62,319 bases of DNA from Roseobacter sinensis (lineage in GTDB: Bacteria > Pseudomonadota > Alphaproteobacteria > Rhodobacterales > Rhodobacteraceae): positions 1 through 62,319 of the forward strand of contig NZ_JALIEB010000022.1 in the NCBI RefSeq assembly GCF_025755255.1, read 5' to 3'. Numbering within the stretch: the stretch's first letter is position 1; each line of letters starts with the position of its first letter. A program made the position numbers and the translations under genes. The notes below the pieces were generated by a model that saw only the letters and a list, made by a program, of their open reading frames with translations, was not told the origin of the DNA and searched no databases. Of this stretch, positions 8,761 to 16,937 are shown piece after piece.

Positions 8761-11214
8761 TTATCGGTCGCAAAGGAAACACACCGTTTCTTGCAAAGTG
8801 GACTCCCAGTCCGGATCGATCTGCGAAAACGCGTTGTTTCGCGATGGAATCTCTCGGAAAATCGCTCCGGGAATTGTCTTGGCAACAGCCTGCCCGTGCT
8901 CGATAGGGACGGCGTGATCGTCCCTGGCGTGCAGAACAAGCGCCGGGATGGCCAGTTTGCGAAGGGTGTCCTGGTAGTCAAAGTCTGCGATCGCTTCGAT
9001 GATCTGAACGGACGTTCGTGCGTTGATGGATTGTCGAAGGTAATCGTCCAGCCAGGCGGAGATCTCGGAGGGTGGGTCTCCGACAACGGCCTGGACCGTC
9101 AGGCGTCGAAACGTCGGTTCCTCGGCGTCCCAGCCCAGGCGCGCCACCGCCATGATTGCTTCCGTCTTCCCGGTGATTTCGCCCCACTCCGGGTGACGCC
9201 ATCCGGTGGTGCAGCCACCAAACAGCGCGAACCGCGACACGCGGTTCGGATTTCGGCGCATGTACTCGAACGCTATCGCTCCACCGTGGGCCATCGTGAA
9301 CAGCGCAAAACGGTCCAGTCCCGCCGCTTGGACGACGGCCTCGATGTCCACAGCCAAATCCCGCAGGTTCAAGCCGTCGATATCGCGTTGAGATTGTCCC
9401 ATGCCGCGATGATCGAACTGAACCAGCGTGAAGCGCTCCGCGAGCCGCCGGACGATGTCGCTGGACAGTGGGTTTTCGTGATCGAGGGCGAGGTTTCCGA
9501 GCCATCTGACCGACGCCAAGAGCGGCGGACCGGAGCCGATCCGCGACCAGGCGATACGCACGCCGTCTTTGGTCTTCGTGTAATCGATTGGGTAGGCATT
9601 GACAGAGGACTTTCGTGCGGAAGCTGACGGCAAGAGCGGCTCTCGATCGCCCGCGCCTTTGAGACCGGCCTTTTTGAGGGCGGCAGCATAGGCTGAGCCC
9701 AGTCCGGATTTAAACGGCTGGCGGGAAATTGCCTCATCCACATCATGGTCCGGAAGCAGCTTCAAAAGAGTGTGCGCCGCTCGCCTGGCTTCCACATTTC
9801 GGCCAAGGCTGGCCAGAGACGCGCATTTCAGTCTGTGTCCCGAGGGATGATCGGGACTGAGCGCGATGAGGTCGCGCGCCGAGGCGAGGGCTCCTTCGAA
9901 ATCGCCCAGCCCGAATTGAGCCACACCGCGCCCGGTCAACCAGAGCCCACGGCGACGATCATTCGGGCTGAGATCCATCGCATGATTGAACGCAACCAGC
10001 GCGTCCTTGTAGCGACCTGAATAGGCCAGAACCCACGAATGGCAGCCATAGGCCATGGCAGAAGCAGGATCGACTTCGATGGCACGCTCGGAGTCGGCCA
10101 TTGCGGCATCGAAGCGCCGCAAGGTCAGCTTACATATGGCCAGAATTGACCAAGCCCAACTGTCGTCAGCCGCGAGTGTGAGCGCGCGTTCGGCGTCTCT
10201 GGCCGCAGCACCGAGCGACAGTTCCGCACTATCAGACCAATCGTATTTGTAGTCCCACAGATGTGTCATCGCGAGGCCCGCATGGATTCGTCCCGACCCA
10301 GGCTCTAGTGCCAATGCACGCTCGAAGTGTTTCCGCGCGTTCTCGTTTGCAGTGCGGTCGGGCGAAGAGATCAGATGTTGCCCAAGGACGAATTCCTGCC
10401 ACGCACTAAGGTCGCTAAGGTCCCGGCTCTCGGCCTTAGACCTTTCGGCATCCAAAAGCTCGGGCTGGATCGTTGCCGATACGATGGTCGCGATCTCATC
10501 GAGGAGCGCGAACAATCCCCGATACGTCAGGTCGTGCCTTGAAACATGGATATGAACCGCCGGTTCCGTGTCGGTCAGTTGAAGATGAAGCCGAATACTG
10601 TCTCCATCCCGAAAAACACCGCCTTCGATTAGATATGTGGCCCCGAGACCCCTGAAAGGATGGCGTGCGTCAGCAGGCAGCTCGAGAAACGTCCGCACGC
10701 GGTTCCGGGCGATCAAAGGGAACCATCGCGTACGGGCGAGAGCGGCCATGACTTCTTCGGTGACCCCTTCGCCGAGGCCGCTTGCATCAGATATTTCGCC
10801 AACGATTTCGAAGGGCAGCACCATGATCGCCGGGGCGCCTTCGACTCTCGGCTTCACCTGACTTGAGGTGCCGCGCATTGCCTCACTAACGATCTCGGGA
10901 CCGGCGATCTCACGAACATCGGCACGGAAGATGAAGCCGCGACCGTGACGCGTGGCGATGATGCGCTGCGCTTCACCCGAGTCGCTCACAAGTCGTCTTG
11001 CAGACCTTACAAGCGTGGAGAGTGCGGCGTCAGATACAACTCGGTCGGGCCAGAAGGTTTCATGCAGCGCGTCCTTCGAGACCAGTTGGCCCCGATTCCG
11101 GATCATGTGGATCAAGAACTCCAGTGCTTGCGGCTCCGCGTCAATCAGCCCGTCGGGTCCGGCAAGCTGGAAACGATCAGTATCGATCGTGAAGTCTTCG
11201 AAAGCGTAAATCAT
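8761..11214 (-). CDS. Winged-helix / TPR regulator with C-terminal pseudo alpha/beta-hydrolase
   Basis: This is an 817-residue cytosolic regulator. Residues 1-100 form an OmpR/CadC-type winged helix (ALEFLIHMIRNRGQLVSKDAL, IIATRHGRGFIF). Residues about 125-235 form a TolB-N-like domain (MVLPFEIVGE...GVTEEVMAALARTRWFPLIAR). About 270-500 are tetratricopeptide repeats. About 545-817 are an alpha/beta-hydrolase domain. In the last domain the nucleophile elbow reads TMAHGG where relatives have GxSxGG, so Ser is replaced by A642; the catalytic His position in the SRN-H motif is N794, while the acid D in HARDD is kept. The domain is therefore probably a ligand sensor, not an enzyme. No membrane helix is present, unlike CadC. 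It is divergent from the LivJ-type binding protein gene, its likely target. Confidence 0.85.
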   Translation of the reverse strand: MIYAFEDFTIDTDRFQLAGPDGLIDAEPQALEFLIHMIRNRGQLVSKDALHETFWPDRVVSDAALSTLVRSARRLVSDSGEAQRIIATRHGRGFIFRADVREIAGPEIVSEAMRGTSSQVKPRVEGAPAIMVLPFEIVGEISDASGLGEGVTEEVMAALARTRWFPLIARNRVRTFLELPADARHPFRGLGATYLIEGGVFRDGDSIRLHLQLTDTEPAVHIHVSRHDLTYRGLFALLDEIATIVSATIQPELLDAERSKAESRDLSDLSAWQEFVLGQHLISSPDRTANENARKHFERALALEPGSGRIHAGLAMTHLWDYKYDWSDSAELSLGAAARDAERALTLAADDSWAWSILAICKLTLRRFDAAMADSERAIEVDPASAMAYGCHSWVLAYSGRYKDALVAFNHAMDLSPNDRRRGLWLTGRGVAQFGLGDFEGALASARDLIALSPDHPSGHRLKCASLASLGRNVEARRAAHTLLKLLPDHDVDEAISRQPFKSGLGSAYAAALKKAGLKGAGDREPLLPSASARKSSVNAYPIDYTKTKDGVRIAWSRIGSGPPLLASVRWLGNLALDHENPLSSDIVRRLAERFTLVQFDHRGMGQSQRDIDGLNLRDLAVDIEAVVQAAGLDRFALFTMAHGGAIAFEYMRRNPNRVSRFALFGGCTTGWRHPEWGEITGKTEAIMAVARLGWDAEEPTFRRLTVQAVVGDPPSEISAWLDDYLRQSINARTSVQIIEAIADFDYQDTLRKLAIPALVLHARDDHAVPIEHGQAVAKTIPGAIFREIPSRNNAFSQIDPDWESTLQETVCFLCDR

Positions 11215-11443
11215 CGTGCATTACCGACGCCCGAACGGGCCAAAACTCATTTCAATTCCGAAAATATCAGAAACGACAACGCATTGCTCAGGAAACGCTC
11301 AGGTGCCTTTCAAGCCTCGCTGTCCGTGTTGGGTATAGACGCTGCTGGTGGCGAGCCGCAAGCGCGACCCATCGAGGAACAAATGCGGGGGCGGTTCGTC
11401 GCGAACTGGCACGGGGCAGGCTTTGGCCCGGAATGCGAAATTC

Positions 11444-11460
11444 GGTCTCAAAATGAGACC
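11444..11460. promoter_or_regulatory. Perfect dyad upstream of the LivJ-type gene, candidate operator
   Basis: The inverted repeat GGTCTCA-AAA-TGAGACC lies 28 bases upstream of the binding-protein start and 230 bases from the divergent winged-helix regulator. Perfect 7-base arms with a 3-base spacer in a divergent intergenic region suggest a protein binding site, most simply for that regulator. A short RNA hairpin in the leader is the alternative. It is not a terminator, since no T run follows. Confidence 0.4.
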
Positions 11461-11488
11461 CCGATCAATCAAAACCAAAGGAATTGAA

Positions 11489-12685
11489 ATGCTGAAAAAC
11501 ATTCTTGCCACGACAACCGCACTTTCGCTCGCATCTGGCGCTGCATGGGCCGAGGGCCAAGGCGATACTGTGAAGATAGGTATCCTGATGGGCTTCACTG
11601 GCCCGGTCGAATCGCTGACGCCCGACATGGCGGCCTCTGCAGAGCTTGCCTTTGCGGAAATCAACGCCTCGGGTCTATTTCTAGGTGGCCGGAACATCGA
11701 GGCGATACGGGGCGATAGCACCTGTACCGATGCCACCGCCGCGACCACGGCTGCAGAACGGCTCATCAGCGACGGTGTCGCCGCTGTTCTCGGTGCGGCT
11801 TGCTCGGGAGCCACCGCGTCGGTTGTGACCAACGTCGCCGTCCCGAACGGTGTGCTGGCGTTGTCGCCGTCCGCGACGAGTCCTGGTTTGAGCGATATGG
11901 ATGATCGCGGGCTGTTCTTCCGGACCGCTCCCTCCGACGCGCGCCAAGGCGAAGTGCTCGCGGAACTCACCATTGCAAGGGGGATTGAAGAGGTTGCCGT
12001 GACCTATACGAACAACGACTACGGCAAGGGCCTAGCCGATGCCTTTTCGAACGCTTTCGAAGCCCTTGGTGGCGCCGTGAGCGTCATGGTGGCCCACGAA
12101 GACGGCAAGGCCGACTACACGGCCGAAGTGTCCACGCTTGCGTCATCGGGCACGTCCGAGCTGCTCGTGATCGGCTACGTTGACCAGGGCGGGCGGCAAA
12201 TCATCCAGACCGCGCTTGATCTTGGTGCGTTCGAGCGCTTCATCCTGCCGGATGGCATGATTGGGGACACGCTCCTTGCCGATCTTGGTGGTCAACTCGA
12301 AGGCTCCTTCGGCTCGGTGCCCGGGTCGGAGAGCGACGCGGCTTCGGTGTTCGACGGATTGGCCGCAGAGGCGGGGATCACCGGCATCGGCCCATTCCGC
12401 GGTGAAAGCTACGACGCGGCAGCCCTGATCGCGCTGGCCATGCAATCCGCCGGTTCCGCAGACCGGGGCGACATCGCCGAACACCTGGCACGTGTTGCAA
12501 ATGCGCCCGGCACGCCAATTGGTGTCGGCGAGCTGGCGGAAGGCCTCCGCATTCTCTCGGAGGGCGGCGAGATTGACTATGTCGGCGTCTCCAACGTCGA
12601 ATTCGATGCCGGCGGCAACGCCTCCGGGTCCTTCCGTGAAATCGAGATCAGAGACGCAACTTTCAAGACACAGCGTGTCTGGTGA
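11489..12685 (+). CDS. Branched-chain-amino-acid-type (LivJ-like) ABC substrate-binding protein
   Basis: This 398-residue periplasmic protein has a signal peptide (residues 1-21, ending AAWA) and a type-I periplasmic-binding fold: VKIGILMGFTGPVESLTPDM, GDSTCTDATAATTAAERLI, then AVLGAACSGATASV. The family binds branched-chain amino acids, amides, urea or aromatic acids. No liv permease or ATPase genes adjoin it, so it either works with a transporter elsewhere or serves as a sensor protein. AAAGGA precedes the chosen ATG. The C-terminus KTQRVW is common for this subgroup in Rhodobacteraceae. Confidence 0.85.
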   Translation: MLKNILATTTALSLASGAAWAEGQGDTVKIGILMGFTGPVESLTPDMAASAELAFAEINASGLFLGGRNIEAIRGDSTCTDATAATTAAERLISDGVAAVLGAACSGATASVVTNVAVPNGVLALSPSATSPGLSDMDDRGLFFRTAPSDARQGEVLAELTIARGIEEVAVTYTNNDYGKGLADAFSNAFEALGGAVSVMVAHEDGKADYTAEVSTLASSGTSELLVIGYVDQGGRQIIQTALDLGAFERFILPDGMIGDTLLADLGGQLEGSFGSVPGSESDAASVFDGLAAEAGITGIGPFRGESYDAAALIALAMQSAGSADRGDIAEHLARVANAPGTPIGVGELAEGLRILSEGGEIDYVGVSNVEFDAGGNASGSFREIEIRDATFKTQRVW

Positions 12686-12743
12686 CCGCGACCGCGCTCG
12701 CCCCGTCGAATCCATCGGCGGGGCAACAACCGGAAACAGAAAC

Positions 12744-13304
12744 ATGACTTACCAGAAAGCGATAACCGATACGCCGGTCATCGAAATCCGCCGCGCTACT
12801 TTGGCGGATCGTCCGGCACTCGAAGAGATGAAGGAGCAGGCAATGTCGACGCTTCTTGATCCGCTCATGACACCCGAGCAACGCCATGAGATGCGACAGA
12901 TCACGCCTTATGACCCGGCGTTGATCGAAGACGGAACCTACTACGTGGCGACGGTAAACGGCTGGATTGCGGCAAGCGGTGGGTGGTCGCGTCGTGCAGC
13001 CTTGTTCAGCCCTGATGGGCATGACACGGGTGAAGCACCATTCCTGGACCCCAAATGCGACGCCGCCAGCATTCGCGCGATGTATACGCATCCCGATTTC
13101 GCCCGGAAAGGACTTGGCTCTCTGGTTCTGTCGACGGCTCTGGCTGCGGCGCGGTTTGCCGGGTTCCGCCAGGCGCGGCTTCTGGCGACGGTCGCAGGTG
13201 AGCGGCTTTACCGCGCTGCCGGGTGGCGGACCGAGGAGCGGGTCATGGTCGGCTCGGGCGATAAGGCAATCGTACCTGGCTATCGCATGTCACGGAGCAT
13301 CTGA
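12744..13304 (+). CDS. GNAT family N-acetyltransferase
   Basis: This 186-residue acyltransferase starts IEIRRATLADRPALEEM and carries the acetyl-CoA binding segment AMYTHPDFARKGLGSLVLSTAL, in which RKGLGS is the R-x-x-G-x-G loop. The C-terminal LYRAAGWRTEERV is the usual GNAT beta-bulge region. The substrate cannot be read from sequence. It follows the binding protein by 58 bases and its stop touches a downstream ATG (TGATG at 13302-13306), so it may be co-transcribed with both sides. Confidence 0.82.
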   Translation: MTYQKAITDTPVIEIRRATLADRPALEEMKEQAMSTLLDPLMTPEQRHEMRQITPYDPALIEDGTYYVATVNGWIAASGGWSRRAALFSPDGHDTGEAPFLDPKCDAASIRAMYTHPDFARKGLGSLVLSTALAAARFAGFRQARLLATVAGERLYRAAGWRTEERVMVGSGDKAIVPGYRMSRSI

Positions 13305-13420
13305 TGAAGGTTTTCTACACTCCCCGGTTCCTTGAGCGAACGAAACACCAACAGACGGTGCAAGCCGGGTTGGACCCGGAGCCTTGGAACAGGTCTCGCT
13401 ATCGAAGACGGCGTCGTCAG

Positions 13421-13903
13421 ATGGATGCAGCCACCGTTTGCGAAGGCTGTGCAGGCCGCTTTGCCGCAATCGACGGCCCCCTGCATGACTATCTTACGGT
13501 CTCGGCCGGGTGCTGGGCGAGGTTCGGGCAGGCACTTGCGATGCATTACTCGGACCATCGCTATTGGCCCGCCCACCAGCTTCTGACGGATGCCTACGTG
13601 CTTCAGCACAGTCGGGGAAATGATCGCCGCAGCATCCAGTCTGTCCATGTGCATCTTGCTGCGCTGTATGCCCAGCTTTGTCTCGGTCATGCCGAACCAC
13701 GCTCAATCGCCCTTAGGCGTGCCTTAGCGGAATTTGATTTCAAACCGCTGTCAAAGGCGTGGCCGATCCCACGCAGATCCATCGAAACCGTGGAACTTGC
13801 GCCGCCCGAACAACATCTGCCGGCGGTCAAGGACTACGCCTGGAGTGTTTTGGAAGACTGGGAACCATTTCACGACCTCGCGGAAAGGATTTGCAGAGTA
13901 TAG
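13421..13903 (+). CDS. DUF5946 family protein
   Basis: About 160 residues match DUF5946: an N-terminal C-x-x-C (CEGC), then AAIDGPLHDYLTVSAGCWARFGQALAMHYSD, then YWPAHQLLTDAYVLQHS and SVHVHLAALY. Many conserved His, Cys and Asp residues suggest metal binding, but no function is established. I place the start at 13421 because homologues begin just before CxGC. The same frame is open back to an ATG at 13304 touching the acetyltransferase stop, but those 39 residues (including RRRRRQ) look non-native, perhaps the stump of another lost gene. Confidence 0.65.
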   Translation: MDAATVCEGCAGRFAAIDGPLHDYLTVSAGCWARFGQALAMHYSDHRYWPAHQLLTDAYVLQHSRGNDRRSIQSVHVHLAALYAQLCLGHAEPRSIALRRALAEFDFKPLSKAWPIPRRSIETVELAPPEQHLPAVKDYAWSVLEDWEPFHDLAERICRV

Positions 13904-13907
13904 ACCC

Positions 13908-15009
13908 ATGACCTGCAATTCATTCAGTTCATGGCAAAGGCCGCTCGCCAAGCCGGGTGTTCTGAGGCCGGGCGACCGGGTCGCCATCGTAACGCCTTCC
14001 TGGGGCGGATCCGCCTGTTTTCCGCAGCGGTTCGAAGCAGGCCTGCGATGTCTTGTAGACGAGTTCGGGCTGAAACCGGTCGTCATGCCGCATGCGAAAA
14101 AGCCAGCGGATTGGCTAGACCAAAATCCCGAAGCGCGCGCCTCCGATCTGATGCAGACTTTCGCGGATCAAGAAATCGCCGCCATCGTCACATCAATTGG
14201 CGGCGACGACGCCATTCGTCTGAGGCCTCATCTCGACATTGGCGTCATAACTGAGAACCCAAAGGTTTTTCTTGGATACTCCGACGCGACGGTTATGCAT
14301 TTCGCCTGCCTTAAAGCGGGTCTGTCGAGCTTCTATGGCCCGACTGTCATGGCCAGTTTCGCCGAGAACGGCGGCATGCACGATTTCAAAAAACAGGCCA
14401 TTCGACGGGTGCTTTTCTCGGCAGCGCCTCCAGGTGAGTTGCCACGCAATACCGAAGGTTGGACCGACGAGCTGCTCGACTGGTCGGTTCCAGGCAATCA
14501 GGACCAAATGCGACGCTTGCAGCCCCCCACGTTCGCCAAAGCTTTGGCAAGGCTCTGGCGAGATCCAAGGCCATCTGATCGGAGGGTGTGCGGAAGCTCT
14601 GGAGATGCTGAAGGGCACCGACCTTTGGCCATCACTCCGATACTGGGACGGCGCCATCCTGTTCTACGAGACATCCGAAGAAGCTCCGTCACTTTTCTTG
14701 GTGATGCGGTGGATGCGCAACTTCGGCGCGCAAGGCATCCTCAACAGGATAGCCGGAATGATTGTCGGTCGCCCGGGCGGCGTTCCGGCCGAGCGGCAGG
14801 ATGATTACGGCGCAGCGATCGCCAATGTATTGGCCGAGTACGGCGCCGACACGATGCCGCTGATCACAGGGATGGATTCCTACCATACCGATCCGATGCT
14901 GGTTCTGCCTCACGGCACCATTGCAGAGATCAACTGCGGCGATGTGAGCTTGTTGATTGTCGAGGCATCGGTCGCAGTCAGTCCAGGCATCGAAAGCGAA
15001 ACAGCATGA
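13908..15009 (+). pseudogene. S66 family LD-carboxypeptidase / MccF-like peptidase, frameshifted
   Basis: The two halves of a serine peptidase of family S66 lie in different frames. The first half (from ATG 13908) has SIGGDDAIRL and the nucleophile elbow LGYSDAT, typical of the MccF-like subgroup, which hydrolyses microcin C-type aminoacyl nucleotides; classical LdcA trims peptidoglycan tetrapeptides. It runs to about 14,522. The second half resumes in the +1 frame with KLWQGSGEIQGHLIGGCAEALEML and continues to 15009. The shift falls at a CCCCCC tract (14523-14528); five C would restore one frame through QPPRSPKLWQGSG. All other landmarks (E in GGCAEA, H in YHTDPM) are kept. It is a recent pseudogene or a homopolymer error. 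Confidence 0.8.
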
Positions 15010-15246
15010 CACCCGGTGCTGTCAAGAAACCTCCAATCCTGCCTCTGCACGGCCTTGGCGGAACGGGCGAAACGCTTGCTCCGTTGGCACGGGCCTTGGA
15101 GGATTTTGCATTCTCGGTTGCCCCACCCACGCTGGCGGAACATGATCGTCGGCGAGCCGCATCTGAGATCACCGTTGAACTTCACACTCCGTGACTTGCT
15201 GGATGAGGCGAAAGAGCATGCCAGACAACTTGTCAAAGATCGAGGT
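15006..15246 (+). pseudogene. Alpha/beta-hydrolase fragment, frameshifted and 3'-truncated
   Basis: The N-terminal part of a serine hydrolase starts at ATG 15006, overlapping the S66 stop, and reads ILPLHGLGGTGETLAPLARAL, the oxyanion HGxGG strand and first helix. The frame stops at 15192-15194. The +1 frame continues from about 15187 with LRDLLDEAKEHARQLVKDRG. Homology-like sequence then ends near 15,246, before any nucleophile elbow, so most of the gene is missing. The break lies about 240 bases before murD and marks the right edge of the accessory block. Confidence 0.6.
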
Positions 15247-15482
15247 AACGCCCCCACCGCGCCCCTGTTAACTCCACCCGAAACCGACTCCCACACCGAC
15301 GCGATACCGGCAAAATACTGACGTGATAGCGACGTCGCATTTCGCGCCAAATCCCCTGTTCATTATGGCGTCCGTTGCCGAGTCGCCGCAAATGCCGCGC
15401 GCATCCCCAGACCGCTGCGTTAACCGCCTTGCCCCTGGAGGCTCCGGGCGGCAGTGTCGCGGGACCAGTCAAGGAGAGCCCC

Positions 15483-16874
15483 GTGATTCCGGTCAGAGGT
15501 TTGCAATCGCACAAGGTCGCCGTTCTGGGCCTCGGCCGCTCCGGTCTCAGCGCCACGCGGGCCCTTGCCGCCGGGGGGGCTGTCCCGATCTGCTGGGATG
15601 ACAACCCTGACGCCCGAGCCCGCGCCGAGGACGAGGGCTTTGTCTGCCGCCCCTTCAAGACAGCGCGCGATTTCGAGGATATCGCCCGGCTGATCGTGAG
15701 CCCCGGTATCCCGCATCTCTACCCCGCGCCGAACCTGGTCGTGGCCGCCGCCCTGGAGGCGGGCGTGCCGGTCGACAACGATATCGGCCTCTTCTTTCAG
15801 TCCTTTGCCACGAATGACTGGAACAAGTTCGACGTCGCCCCGCGCGTCGTTGCCGTCACCGGTTCGAACGGCAAGTCGACCACCTCCGCACTGATCCATC
15901 ACATTCTCACGGAGGTCGGTCGCCCGTGCCAGTTGGCGGGCAACATCGGGCGCGGCGTGCTCGATCTGGACCCGCCGGTGGATGGCGAGGTGGTGGTGCT
16001 GGAGCTCTCCAGCTACCAGACCGAACTTGCCCGAAGCCTGACACCGGACGTCGCCGTTTTCACCAATCTTTCGCCGGATCATCTGGATCGCCACGGGGGG
16101 ATGGGGGGCTATTTCGCGGCCAAGCGGCGCCTCTTTGCTGAAGGCGGGCCCGATCGCGCCATCGTTGGCGTGGACGAGCCCGAGGGGCGCTATCTGGCCG
16201 GGCAGCTTTGCGAAGGCCGCGCCGACGAACGGGTGATCCGCATCTCCGTTGCAGAAAAGCTTACCGGGCCCGGCTGGCAGGTCTTTGCGCGCAAGGGGTT
16301 CCTGTCCGAATACCGCAAGGGCAAGCAGACGGCCTCGGTCGATTTGCGCGCCGTGCCGGGGTTGCCCGGATCGCATAACCACCAGAACGCCTGCGCGGCC
16401 TATGCCACGTGCCGGTCGCTGGGCCTCGCGCCGAAGGTCATCGAGCGGGCGTTCCACAGCTTTGCAGGCCTACCGCATCGCAGCCAGCTGGTGGGCGAGA
16501 AGGACGGCGTGCGCTTTGTGAACGACAGCAAGGCCACCAATGTCGATGCGGCGGCCAAGGCGCTCTCGGCTTTCGAGAACATCCGCTGGATCTGCGGCGG
16601 ATTGGAGAAGGAAGGCGGGCTGGCTGAGCTTGGCGCGGTCGCATCGGTGCGCAAGGCCTACGTGATCGGGCGCGAGGCAGCGGGCTTTGCACTGAAGCTG
16701 TCGGTCGAGGCGGAGGTCTGCACGACGATGGCGCAGGCCGTCGCGCAGGCAGTGGCCGAGGCAGAGCCGGGGGACGTGGTGCTGCTGGCGCCCGCAGCAG
16801 CGAGCTTCGACCAGTACGACAACTTCGAGCAGCGCGGTGAGGATTTCATGGCCGAGGTTGCGCGCTATGTATGA
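15483..16874 (+). CDS. murD: UDP-N-acetylmuramoyl-L-alanine--D-glutamate ligase MurD
   Basis: MurD adds D-glutamate to UDP-MurNAc-L-Ala in the cytoplasm. The 463-residue frame has the Rossmann-like N-terminal domain ([13 protein letters not shown], residues 11-23), the ATP loop GSNGKST (127-133), the central-domain [11 protein letters not shown] and the C-terminal FVNDSKATN followed by [10 protein letters not shown] at 15483 is chosen because AAGGAGA precedes it and the protein then begins at the usual distance from the glycine loop. It is the first core cell-wall gene in the window; the expected upstream neighbour mraY is replaced by the accessory block. The neighbour downstream is on the opposite strand, so murD probably has its own terminator. 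Confidence 0.95.
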   Translation: MIPVRGLQSHKVAVLGLGRSGLSATRALAAGGAVPICWDDNPDARARAEDEGFVCRPFKTARDFEDIARLIVSPGIPHLYPAPNLVVAAALEAGVPVDNDIGLFFQSFATNDWNKFDVAPRVVAVTGSNGKSTTSALIHHILTEVGRPCQLAGNIGRGVLDLDPPVDGEVVVLELSSYQTELARSLTPDVAVFTNLSPDHLDRHGGMGGYFAAKRRLFAEGGPDRAIVGVDEPEGRYLAGQLCEGRADERVIRISVAEKLTGPGWQVFARKGFLSEYRKGKQTASVDLRAVPGLPGSHNHQNACAAYATCRSLGLAPKVIERAFHSFAGLPHRSQLVGEKDGVRFVNDSKATNVDAAAKALSAFENIRWICGGLEKEGGLAELGAVASVRKAYVIGREAAGFALKLSVEAEVCTTMAQAVAQAVAEAEPGDVVLLAPAAASFDQYDNFEQRGEDFMAEVARYV

Positions 16875-16902
16875 CTTTGCTGCGGCAGGGCCGTTGGGCC
16901 AG

Positions 16903-16936
16903 CCTCCGGCGGGAGTATTTGCCGACGGGTGAAGGG
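16903..16936 (+). repeat. Hairpin + GAGTATTT intergenic element, copy A
   Basis: After murD, a short stem (CTCC-GGCG-GGAG, 16904-16915) runs into GAGTATTT (16913-16920), followed eight bases later by GGTGAAGGG. The same arrangement occurs at 36,653-36,692 (minus strand) and 51,495-51,542. It may be a 3' end-processing or termination signal; here it abuts the end of the convergent flavoprotein gene. Confidence 0.5.
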
Positions 16937-16937
16937 C

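Noticed and set aside
13304-13420. N-terminal extension of the DUF5946 protein from ATG 13304
   Set aside because: Homologues begin near CxGC; the 39 extra residues include an arginine run and lack family character, though the ATG touches the previous stop.
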